NCBI GenBank assembly: GCA_028290285.1
Contig: JAQGKD010000120.1
Coordinates: forward strand, 1-64,000
DNA: 64,000 bases
Origin: Hyphomicrobiales bacterium
Lineage (GTDB): Bacteria; Pseudomonadota; Alphaproteobacteria; Rhizobiales; Beijerinckiaceae
Direction: 5' to 3'
A model generated the notes under the pieces. It had not been told where the DNA came from. It ran no database searches and saw only the letters and a program-made list of their open reading frames with translations. This document shows, in pieces, positions 57,938 through 64,000 of the stretch (the first letter of the stretch is position 1; the number at the start of each line of letters is the position of its first letter). Position numbers and translations under genes: made by a program.

Positions 57938-59173
57938 ATGTTCGAAAAACCGGACGGCCGGTACGGAGTCGGGTCTTTGACGGAGATCGATCCCTTGACG
58001 GTGGGGAATGCGGCATGGCGAGAGGCGGATAATCCGCACAGCCCCGTCCTGCAATTTCCGATTGACCGTCCTTTGGCGATGGATGCGGGCCTGTCCCTGG
58101 CCTCGCTCAGGATCGCCTACCAAACCTACGGCACCCTCAACGCGGACAACTCTAACGCCATTCTCGTCTGCCACGCGCTGACGGGTGACCAGCACGTAGC
58201 AAATGTGCATCCGCTGACCGGCAAGCCCGGATGGTGGGAAACGATGGTCGGCCCTGGGAGGCCTGTCGACACGGATCGCTACTTCGTGATCTGCTCGAAC
58301 GTGGTGGGTGGCTGCCTCGGCACGACCGGTCCCGCCACCACCAATCCTGAAACCGGCAAACCCTACGGCCTCGACATGCCCATGGTCACCATACGTGACA
58401 TGGTCCGGGCCCAGGCCATGCTGGTCGATCACTTCGGGATCGACCAATTATTCTGCGTCATCGGCGGCTCAATGGGCGGCATGCAAGTCCTGCAATGGGC
58501 AGCAAGCTACCCAGAGCGCGTCTTTGCGGCCATTCCCATCGCCACCGCCGCGCGCCACTCCTCGCAGAACATCGCCTTTCACGAGGTCGGCCGGCAGGCT
58601 GTCATGGCGGATCCCGAATGGGCTGGCGGACGGTATTTTGACAGTGGGCGGCATCCGACGAAGGGTTTGGCTGTTGCGCGCATGGCCGCTCACATCACCT
58701 ATCTTTCGGACGAGGCCTTGCACCGGAAGTTCGGTCGGAAATTTCAGAATCGGGCTGCGCCCACATTCTCGTTCGATGCCGACTTTCAGATTGAAAGCTA
58801 CCTGCGTCACCAGGGATCTACGTTCGTCGAGCGGTTCGATGCCAATTCCTACTTGTATCTCACGCGCGCGATGGACTATTTCGATCTCGCGGCAGACTAC
58901 GAAGGAAGCCTCGCCCGCGCATTCCACAACACGAAAACGCGGTTCTGCGTGGCCTCGTTCACGTCCGACTGGCTGTTTCCGACATCCGCTTCGCGCGCCG
59001 TTGTCCATGCGCTGAATGCCGGAGGCGCTTCCGTTTCATTTGTCGAGATCGAGACGGACAAGGGCCACGACGCTTTCCTTCTCGACCTTCCAGAACTTTT
59101 CGCGACCACGTCTGGTTTTCTGGAAGGCGCCGCGCGCGCACGCGGGCTCCACGAGGCGAGACGCCCCGAATGA
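57938..59173 (+). CDS. metX: Homoserine O-acetyltransferase
   Basis: Alpha/beta hydrolase acylating homoserine in methionine synthesis, about 411 residues. Motifs: [43 protein letters not shown], nucleophile [19 protein letters not shown] with the catalytic Asp and KGHDAFL with the catalytic His. ATG 57938 ([10 protein letters not shown]) is used; a TTG at 57905 would add 11 residues, and neither has a clear ribosome site. metW follows with a four-base ATGA overlap. No SAM-II riboswitch was found in the 105-137 nt leader. Confidence 0.95.
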   Translation: MFEKPDGRYGVGSLTEIDPLTVGNAAWREADNPHSPVLQFPIDRPLAMDAGLSLASLRIAYQTYGTLNADNSNAILVCHALTGDQHVANVHPLTGKPGWWETMVGPGRPVDTDRYFVICSNVVGGCLGTTGPATTNPETGKPYGLDMPMVTIRDMVRAQAMLVDHFGIDQLFCVIGGSMGGMQVLQWAASYPERVFAAIPIATAARHSSQNIAFHEVGRQAVMADPEWAGGRYFDSGRHPTKGLAVARMAAHITYLSDEALHRKFGRKFQNRAAPTFSFDADFQIESYLRHQGSTFVERFDANSYLYLTRAMDYFDLAADYEGSLARAFHNTKTRFCVASFTSDWLFPTSASRAVVHALNAGGASVSFVEIETDKGHDAFLLDLPELFATTSGFLEGAARARGLHEARRPE

Positions 59174-59832
59174 GTGACATGCCGACAATTGCATCATCGT
59201 TAAGCAAGGCGCCCATTGCGCGCGACGCAGCCCGCGTCGATCTTCTTGTCGTGGCCGACATGGTTGCCCCGAAAACGCGTGTCCTCGACATTGGCTGCGG
59301 AGACGGAACGCTTCTGCGCCTGTTGAGCGAAGAACGCGGCGTTGATGCCCGCGGCATCGAGCTCTCACAGCGCGGCGTCAATGACTGTGTTGCGAAGGGG
59401 CTTTCTGTCATCCAAGGCGATGCAGACACGGATCTGGCCGATTATCCCGACGACGGTTTCGACTATGTGATTCTCTCGCAAACTCTTCAAGCGACGCGCA
59501 ATCCCAAGAAAGTGCTCGCAGACATGCTGCGCATCGGCCGGCGCGCGATCGTGTCGTTTCCGAACTTTGGACACTGGAAGATTCGCGGCCAGATCGTGCT
59601 GCGGGGTCGGATGCCGATCACGGAAAATCTGCCCTGCGCATGGTACGACACGCCCAACATACACTTCTGCACGATCCGGGACTTTGTCGCGCTGGTCGAT
59701 GAACTCGATGCCCGGATCGAGCGGGCAGTCGCTTTGGACCGTTTCGGGGCGCCCATGCGTGTGAGCGCCCCCTGGTGGGTCTGGAACATGTTCGGCGAAC
59801 AGGCAGTCTTCCTGCTGGAACGCAAGAACTGA
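59170..59832 (+). CDS. metW: Methionine biosynthesis protein MetW
   Basis: 220-residue SAM-methyltransferase-like protein always found next to metX. Motif I is [15 protein letters not shown], then [36 protein letters not shown], and [21 protein letters not shown] with the family-specific [12 protein letters not shown]-like segment ([12 protein letters not shown]). In recent work MetW is needed for MetX activity as a partner protein; I use that only as background. Overlaps metX by ATGA and ends 5 nt from the convergent ppa. Confidence 0.95.
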   Translation: MSDMPTIASSLSKAPIARDAARVDLLVVADMVAPKTRVLDIGCGDGTLLRLLSEERGVDARGIELSQRGVNDCVAKGLSVIQGDADTDLADYPDDGFDYVILSQTLQATRNPKKVLADMLRIGRRAIVSFPNFGHWKIRGQIVLRGRMPITENLPCAWYDTPNIHFCTIRDFVALVDELDARIERAVALDRFGAPMRVSAPWWVWNMFGEQAVFLLERKN

Positions 59833-59837
59833 CCGAT

Positions 59838-60374
59838 TTACTTCGCAGCCGCCTCGGCGCGCTCGATGCCTTTTAGAATAAGCTCTCTGGCTTCGGCTGC
59901 ATCGCCCCAGCGAACGAGTTTGACCCATTTTCCGGGTTCAAGGTCTTTGTAGTGCTGGAAGAAGTGCTCGATCTGTTGGATCGTGATCTCAGGGAGGTCG
60001 GTATAATTCTCCACCTTTTCGTAACGGCGGGTCAGCTTGACCGAGGGCACTGCCACGATCTTCTCGTCGCCGCCAGCCTCATCTTCCATGAGGAGGACGC
60101 CGACAACTTTGCAGCTCATGATAGCGCCGGGGATGATTGCGCGCGTGTTGGCGACAATCACGTCGCACGGATCGCCATCATCGGAGAGCGTGTGCGGGAT
60201 GAAACCGTAGTTTCCCGGGTAGCGCATCGCGGTATAAAGGAAACGATCGACGACCAAAGCGCCCGCCGATTTGTCCATTTCATACTTGATGGGCTCCCCA
60301 CCAATCGGAACTTCGATCACGACATTGACGTCGTGGGGTGCGTTTTTGCCGATGGAAACTGCCTCGAGACGCAT
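59838..60374 (-). CDS. ppa: Inorganic pyrophosphatase
   Basis: Family I soluble pyrophosphatase, 178 residues, hydrolysing pyrophosphate and pulling biosynthetic reactions forward. Motifs: [40 protein letters not shown], the metal-binding DGDPCDVIV and GDEKIVAVP, with [16 protein letters not shown] near the end. Start [16 protein letters not shown] is preferred, with CCCGGAG upstream; a 25-codon in-frame extension has no similarity. Confidence 0.97.
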   Translation of the reverse strand: MRLEAVSIGKNAPHDVNVVIEVPIGGEPIKYEMDKSAGALVVDRFLYTAMRYPGNYGFIPHTLSDDGDPCDVIVANTRAIIPGAIMSCKVVGVLLMEDEAGGDEKIVAVPSVKLTRRYEKVENYTDLPEITIQQIEHFFQHYKDLEPGKWVKLVRWGDAAEARELILKGIERAEAAAK

Positions 60375-60451
60375 GAACTGCTCCGGGTTGAATAATGCGT
60401 GCCTGCTTAGGCGGTGCCCCATCGCAACGCAAGCCAGACTTTGTTGCAATA

Positions 60452-60958
60452 TCAGTCGAAACCGAACGCCACGCGCTTGCGATACTCGCCAGCGAACTTT
60501 TCCTGCGCCTCGCGGACGACCCGCCCACCGAGGCTCCCGTAGAAGCCGAGCGCTCTCTCATTATCCGCGAGTGCCCAAACAAGGACGGAGGCGTAGCCAT
60601 GCTCCGAAAGATCCGCCCGGGCGGCCTCGAACAGGCGCCGACCGAATCCGACGCCCTGGAACTCCGGCCTCAGATAAATCTCGTAGATTTCGCCCTGAAA
60701 CGGCAAGGTAGGAACGCGATTGGGTCCGTAGCTCGCATATCCCTCGATGGTCTCATCAAAGTCCAAGACCACGATTCGTGAGCCGCGGTTGATAGCTGAA
60801 TGCCACCACTTCGGCCCACGCCGCGCAATCATGCGCTCAAGCTCACGGCCAGGAATGACGCCACGGTAGGCGTCACGCCATGCTGCATCATGCACGTCTG
60901 CAATGTCAGCGGCATCCACCGCACGCGCATTCCGGATTGTGATGACTGTATCGACCAT
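60452..60958 (-). CDS. GNAT family N-acetyltransferase
   Basis: 168-residue acetyltransferase. The N-terminal [29 protein letters not shown] segment and the acetyl-CoA motif [25 protein letters not shown], with the (Q/R)GxGxG/A loop as QGVGFGR, are clear; motif [18 protein letters not shown] follows. The substrate is unknown. The gene lies 77 nt upstream of the ppa start on the same strand. Confidence 0.9.
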   Translation of the reverse strand: MVDTVITIRNARAVDAADIADVHDAAWRDAYRGVIPGRELERMIARRGPKWWHSAINRGSRIVVLDFDETIEGYASYGPNRVPTLPFQGEIYEIYLRPEFQGVGFGRRLFEAARADLSEHGYASVLVWALADNERALGFYGSLGGRVVREAQEKFAGEYRKRVAFGFD

Positions 60959-61200
60959 TTGGAGATGTTAGGACCGCTCGCCGGTCGTCGGCAAGCGCAT
61001 CCATCAGATTGAGAAACAAAGTTTTTTATCGATGAAATCCGATGCCCGTGGAGGCGATCCGGATAACAACCGGAATGGCTAAACGGCGTCAGTTGAACTG
61101 TCGAGTTCGGAGCTTTCGGAAATTGGCTTGGCAGTTCGAAGACGCCCCACTCACACCGCGGACGGATGCGAAAGATCGCATAGAATTTTCGAAAAAATTC
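60959..61200. other. Intergenic region between the GNAT gene and tRNA-Gly
   Basis: No gene or named element seen apart from the AT-rich hairpin at its right end. The left part should hold the promoter of the GNAT gene. Confidence 0.4.
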
Positions 61201-61201
61201 T
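61182..61201 (-). terminator. AT-rich hairpin directly after tRNA-Gly
   Basis: On the minus strand AGAATTTT-TTCG-AAAATTCT forms an 8-bp stem with a TTCG loop, starting at the last base of the tRNA CCA. It is weak (mostly A-T pairs) and may mark the 3' end or processing point of the tRNA precursor. Confidence 0.35.
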
Positions 61202-61275
61202 GGAGCGGGCGAAGGGATTCGAACCCTCGACCCCAACCTTGGCAAGGTTGTGCTCTACCACTGAGCTACACCCGC
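61201..61275 (-). tRNA. tRNA-Gly (anticodon GCC)
   Basis: A complete cloverleaf reads on the minus strand from GCGGGTGTAGCTCAGTGGTA (acceptor and D arm) through the anticodon loop CTTGCCAAG (anticodon GCC) to GGTTCGAATCCC (T arm) and 3' CGCCCGC-T-CCA. The acceptor stem pairs over all 7 positions with one G-U, and CCA is encoded in the genome. No attachment site or integrase is seen next to it. Confidence 0.98.
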
Positions 61276-61467
61276 ATCCGTCCGGCGTTGCCGGTGGCGG
61301 GTATATGCCGCATTCCAACTTGGATTGCAACCGCCCGGAACGAGGAAACTGCGAAAAGCGTAATCGCCCCTGCCACGTGGGCAGGATCTTTGCGCCGGCG
61401 AGTTGCGGGGGGCACGACTTTGCCCCATGTGAGAAGCACCATCGTCCATCAGAATGGGGATCAGGGA

Positions 61468-62373
61468 ATGCTCGGCCAGACCAGCGACGCTGCCACGTCG
61501 ATCACAGGCGACCTCGTGAAGGAAACCACGACGGCCGCCTTCAAGAATGACGTAATCGCCGACTCGATGCGGCAGCCCGTACTCGTCGATTTCTGGGCGC
61601 CCTGGTGCGGGCCCTGCCGCCAGATGACGCCCGTGATCGAGAAAGCGGTCGTGGCAGCTGCCGGAAAGGTGAAGCTCGTTAAAATGAATATCGACGAGCA
61701 TCCGCAAATCGCGGGGCAGCTCGGTGTGAAATCGATCCCTGCAGTTGTGGCCTTCCAGAACGGCCGCCCCGTCGATGGCTTTGTCGGCGCCCTTCCGGAA
61801 AGCCAGATCCGGAGCTTCATCGAGCGGCTCGTCGGCCCCGTCGAAGACGAGGCGGAAGCGATGCTGCTTGTTGCGGAAACGGCACTCGCCGAGGAGAGGC
61901 TCGACGAGGCCGGAGAGACCTTTTCCGCCATTCTCGCGACCCAGCCTGATAATACCAGCGCTCTGGCTGGCTTAGCACGAACCTTACTCGCCACCGGCAA
62001 TCTCGATGACGCGAAAGCCATCCTAGCCCTGATCCCGCCGGATGCCCCCACAGATGCAAAGATCCAGGCTGCAAGAGCAGCTCTGGATCTTGCCGTTCAG
62101 GCCGCCGATCTCGGCGACATCCCTGATCTCGAGACGCGTCTCCTCGCCGACGCAGGGGACCACCAGGCGCGTTTCGACCTTGCGCTTGCGCTGAATGCGC
62201 GGGGCCGCCGTCAGGACGCTGCCGATGCCCTCTTGCTGATCATCAAACATGATCGGAGCTGGGAGGACGACCGCGCCCGTCAGCAATTGCTTCAGTTTTT
62301 TGAGGCCTGGGGTCCGATGGACCCAGAAACGGCTCTGGCGAGACGAAAATTGTCGACGCTTCTCTTTTCCTGA
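61468..62373 (+). CDS. Thioredoxin with C-terminal TPR-like domain (YbbN/CnoX-like)
   Basis: 301 residues: a thioredoxin domain (about 18-125) with the active CxxC in DFWAPWCGPCRQMTP and the cis-proline loop GVKSIPAVVAFQNG, then a helical repeat region (130-300) including DEAGETFSAILATQPDNTSALAGLARTLL typical of TPRs. E. coli CnoX/YbbN lacks the second active cysteine, but here both are present (WCGPC), so true redox activity is expected. ATG 61468 follows AGGGA. A start within the tRNA-side frame is rejected. Followed 18 nt later by the LON-domain gene. Confidence 0.92.
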   Translation: MLGQTSDAATSITGDLVKETTTAAFKNDVIADSMRQPVLVDFWAPWCGPCRQMTPVIEKAVVAAAGKVKLVKMNIDEHPQIAGQLGVKSIPAVVAFQNGRPVDGFVGALPESQIRSFIERLVGPVEDEAEAMLLVAETALAEERLDEAGETFSAILATQPDNTSALAGLARTLLATGNLDDAKAILALIPPDAPTDAKIQAARAALDLAVQAADLGDIPDLETRLLADAGDHQARFDLALALNARGRRQDAADALLLIIKHDRSWEDDRARQQLLQFFEAWGPMDPETALARRKLSTLLFS

Positions 62374-62391
62374 ATGAAAGGTCGCTTAACC

Positions 62392-63057
62392 ATGGGCATC
62401 AACCATCCACCGGCAGGCGCGGACGCGGTTCCCTCGGTCATCCCTGTGTTTCCGCTCGTCTCCGCGCTGCTCCTTCCGCGAGGAGAATTGCCGCTCAACG
62501 TATTCGAAACGCGCTACCTCACGATGATTGACGACGCGCTGAAAGCTGATCGGATCATAGGCATGATTCAGCCGCGCGGTGACGCGGGCGATGATGAAAA
62601 TCCCATTCTTCACAGCGTCGGGTGCGCGGGCAGGATCACGCAGATCGCCGAGACGGGTGACGGCCGATACATGCTGACTTTGACCGGACTGGCCCGATTC
62701 AGGATTGTCGAAGAACTCGTGGCGATGACACCCTACCGTCAATGCGTCGTCAGCTATGACGAGTTTGCGACTGACTTCGACGTCCATACTGGCGAGTCGG
62801 AAGTCGATCGGGCGGGGGTCCTGCGCGCTTTACGTGAATTCGCGGATGCAAACCGTTTGAAAATTGACTGGAAGGGCATCGAGCAAACCCCGAACGAGGC
62901 TTTGGTTAACGCATTGGCGATGATGAGCCCGTTCGGGCCGGACGAGAAGCAGGCGCTTCTGGAAGCAAGTACGTTGAGAACAAGAGCTGAGGTGCTGGTC
63001 GCGATTACCGAAATCGAATTGGCGCGCGGCCACGGACCTATCTCGAGCCTCCAGTGA
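62392..63057 (+). CDS. LON peptidase substrate-binding domain protein
   Basis: About 221 residues made only of the N-terminal domain of Lon protease, without ATPase or peptidase parts. VIPVFPLVSALLLPRGELPLNVFETRYLTMIDDAL (in pieces) and IIGMIQP, HSVGCAGRITQ and YMLTLTGLARFRI match the family. The molecular role is unknown. ATG 62392 with AAGG upstream is preferred over ATG 62374. It lies between the thioredoxin-TPR and Trm112 genes on one probable transcript. Confidence 0.9.
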   Translation: MGINHPPAGADAVPSVIPVFPLVSALLLPRGELPLNVFETRYLTMIDDALKADRIIGMIQPRGDAGDDENPILHSVGCAGRITQIAETGDGRYMLTLTGLARFRIVEELVAMTPYRQCVVSYDEFATDFDVHTGESEVDRAGVLRALREFADANRLKIDWKGIEQTPNEALVNALAMMSPFGPDEKQALLEASTLRTRAEVLVAITEIELARGHGPISSLQ

Positions 63058-63063
63058 GGGCAC

Positions 63064-63297
63064 ATGACCGCTCGACAACCTGATAATGTGACCGACGACA
63101 ATCCGAACAGAGCTCCCGAGCCGTCCCGCATCGATCCACGCCTCCTGGAGGTGCTCGTGTGCCCCTTGAGCAAAACGACCTTGGAATATGACCGCGAGCG
63201 GCAGGAATTGGTTTCGCGAGTCGCTCGACTCGCTTATCCGATCCGGGATGGTATTCCCATCATGCTGCCCGACGAAGCCCGCGTTCTGGATGGCTGA
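63064..63297 (+). CDS. Trm112 family protein
   Basis: 77-residue protein of the Trm112/YcaR-like family: [40 protein letters not shown]. Only one cysteine of the usual zinc site is present (CP), so it is likely the bacterial zinc-free form. Eukaryotic Trm112 activates methyltransferases; the bacterial role is open. It starts 6 nt after the LON-domain gene and ends 4 nt from the convergent ubiH-like gene. Confidence 0.9.
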   Translation: MTARQPDNVTDDNPNRAPEPSRIDPRLLEVLVCPLSKTTLEYDRERQELVSRVARLAYPIRDGIPIMLPDEARVLDG

Positions 63298-63301
63298 AGC
63301 G

Positions 63302-64000
63302 CTACGGCAGAAGCCCGCGCAGCAAAGATGGGACCGAGCCGCGAATTCCGGCAGCTTCCTTTGCCAGGCTCCTCTTTAGTCGCGGGGATCGATCGACAAT
63401 CCCCAGTCCGAGATCGCGCAGGAGCCGCAGCGGCGCAAGATCGTTGGCGAACAGCGCGTGCAGGCCGTCAGTCGCGGTGGCCATCGCGACCGAGTCAAAG
63501 AAACGGGCGCGTTGATAGTCTTCCAGCACGTCGGGCTGTCCGATATCGAGGCCGAGCCGCGCCTGTTTGACAATACTATCAACGAGCGCCCCAATATCGC
63601 GAAAGCCGAAATTGAGGCCTTGCCCAGCGAGCGGATGCATCACCCGGGCAGCATCGCCCACAAGCGCCACGCGGGGGCCGATGAAGCGGCGTGAAAGCCG
63701 GAGCCGGAGCGGAAACGCTTCCGGCCGCCCCTCGAGCGAAAAGGCCCCTAGCTCGTAGCCGAAGCGACGCTCGACCTCGGCGATAAACTCCTCGTCAGAC
63801 AAGGCAAGAATAGCCGCTGCGTCATCAGTGCGTTCAGGCCAGACGATTGATGATCTCCGGCCGACTAGCGGCAGCATTGCGAAAGGGCCGGCAGGAAGAA
63901 AATGCTGGAATGCACGACCTTCGTGGTCGATCGCATGGGATAGGGTGGCGACGATGGCCGAGCGGCCGTACTCGTGGTCAACCGTTGCGATCCCGGCTTC
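63302..64000 (-). CDS. UbiH/COQ6 family FAD-dependent ubiquinone hydroxylase (partial, N-terminus outside window)
   Basis: The last 232 residues of an FAD monooxygenase of ubiquinone synthesis; the frame is open to the right edge. ATVDHEYGRSAIVATLSHAIDHEGRAFQHFLPAGPFAMLPL (in pieces) and the second FAD motif VALVGDAARVMHPLAGQGLNFGFRD mark the UbiH/UbiF/VisC/COQ6 family. The position hydroxylated cannot be told. Length suggests a normal protein of about 400 residues. It is convergent with the Trm112 gene. Confidence 0.92.
   Translation of the reverse strand, partial: EAGIATVDHEYGRSAIVATLSHAIDHEGRAFQHFLPAGPFAMLPLVGRRSSIVWPERTDDAAAILALSDEEFIAEVERRFGYELGAFSLEGRPEAFPLRLRLSRRFIGPRVALVGDAARVMHPLAGQGLNFGFRDIGALVDSIVKQARLGLDIGQPDVLEDYQRARFFDSVAMATATDGLHALFANDLAPLRLLRDLGLGIVDRSPRLKRSLAKEAAGIRGSVPSLLRGLLP

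Noticed and set aside
61201-61275. tRNA-Gly as an integration site
   Set aside because: No integrase gene, repeated tRNA end or change in gene content is seen on either side.
61042-61467. N-terminal extension of the thioredoxin-TPR protein
   Set aside because: The open frame runs through the opposite-strand tRNA gene; the conserved protein starts at 61468 after a ribosome site.

Overview
The window is a gene-dense, high-GC stretch of chromosome from an alphaproteobacterium, most likely of the order Hyphomicrobiales (Rhizobiales). This rests on alphaproteobacterial gene orders (mdh-sucC-sucD-sucA beside zapE and sdhCDAB; argH-lptM-lysA-DUF4175; chorismate mutase-hisC-tyrC beside metX-metW; ftsE-ftsX-ydcF-plsC) and on families typical of the group (BA14K, DUF2794, DUF4167, DUF2125). 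I see no prophage, insertion sequence, integron or CRISPR array. It reads as core genome with a few accessory genes.

Layout. 1-10.6 kb (minus strand): TCA-cycle block, with the 2-oxoglutarate dehydrogenase E1 gene (cut by the window edge), succinyl-CoA synthetase, malate dehydrogenase, a TetR regulator, zapE and the succinate dehydrogenase operon. 10.6-22.4 kb: tlpA, arginine and lysine biosynthesis, an envelope DUF4175 protein, a HIG1-like protein, a PduO-type cobalamin adenosyltransferase, a rhomboid protease, both electron-transfer flavoprotein subunits, 3-hydroxybutyryl-CoA dehydrogenase and an HNH protein. 22.4-37.4 kb: a 2H phosphoesterase, an arylesterase with a divergent ABC exporter, a Bax-inhibitor-1 protein with a structured leader, HtpG, PrmC, DUF4167, a MOSC protein and ClpB. 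37.4-38.7 kb: a three-gene cobalt-type nitrile hydratase/thiocyanate hydrolase-like operon whose beta subunit is split in two. 39.2-46.4 kb: three diagnostic enzymes of the ethylmalonyl-CoA pathway (ecm, ccr, mcd). 46.4-64 kb: a PLP enzyme, TspO, hpt, ftsEX with ydcF and plsC, ChaC, aromatic and methionine biosynthesis, pyrophosphatase, a GNAT enzyme, tRNA-Gly(GCC), a thioredoxin-TPR protein, a LON-domain protein, Trm112 and the C-terminal part of a ubiquinone hydroxylase (cut by the right edge).

How they fit. Ccr, Ecm and Mcd mark acetyl-CoA assimilation by the ethylmalonyl-CoA pathway. The adenosyltransferase can supply the Ecm cofactor, EtfAB can take electrons from Mcd, and SucCD, SdhABCD and Mdh process the C4 products. 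Cobalt is needed twice, for B12 and probably for the CTLCSC metal site of the hydratase.

Most interesting observations: the split-beta hydratase operon; a 29-bp near-perfect palindrome between the tetR and mdh genes; perfect GC-rich hairpins in the intercistronic gaps of both TCA operons; a candidate ybhL-type leader before the Bax-inhibitor gene; and two mutually exclusive hairpins before htpG. No genuinely new multi-gene system could be shown from sequence alone; the hydratase operon is the best candidate for unusual biochemistry.
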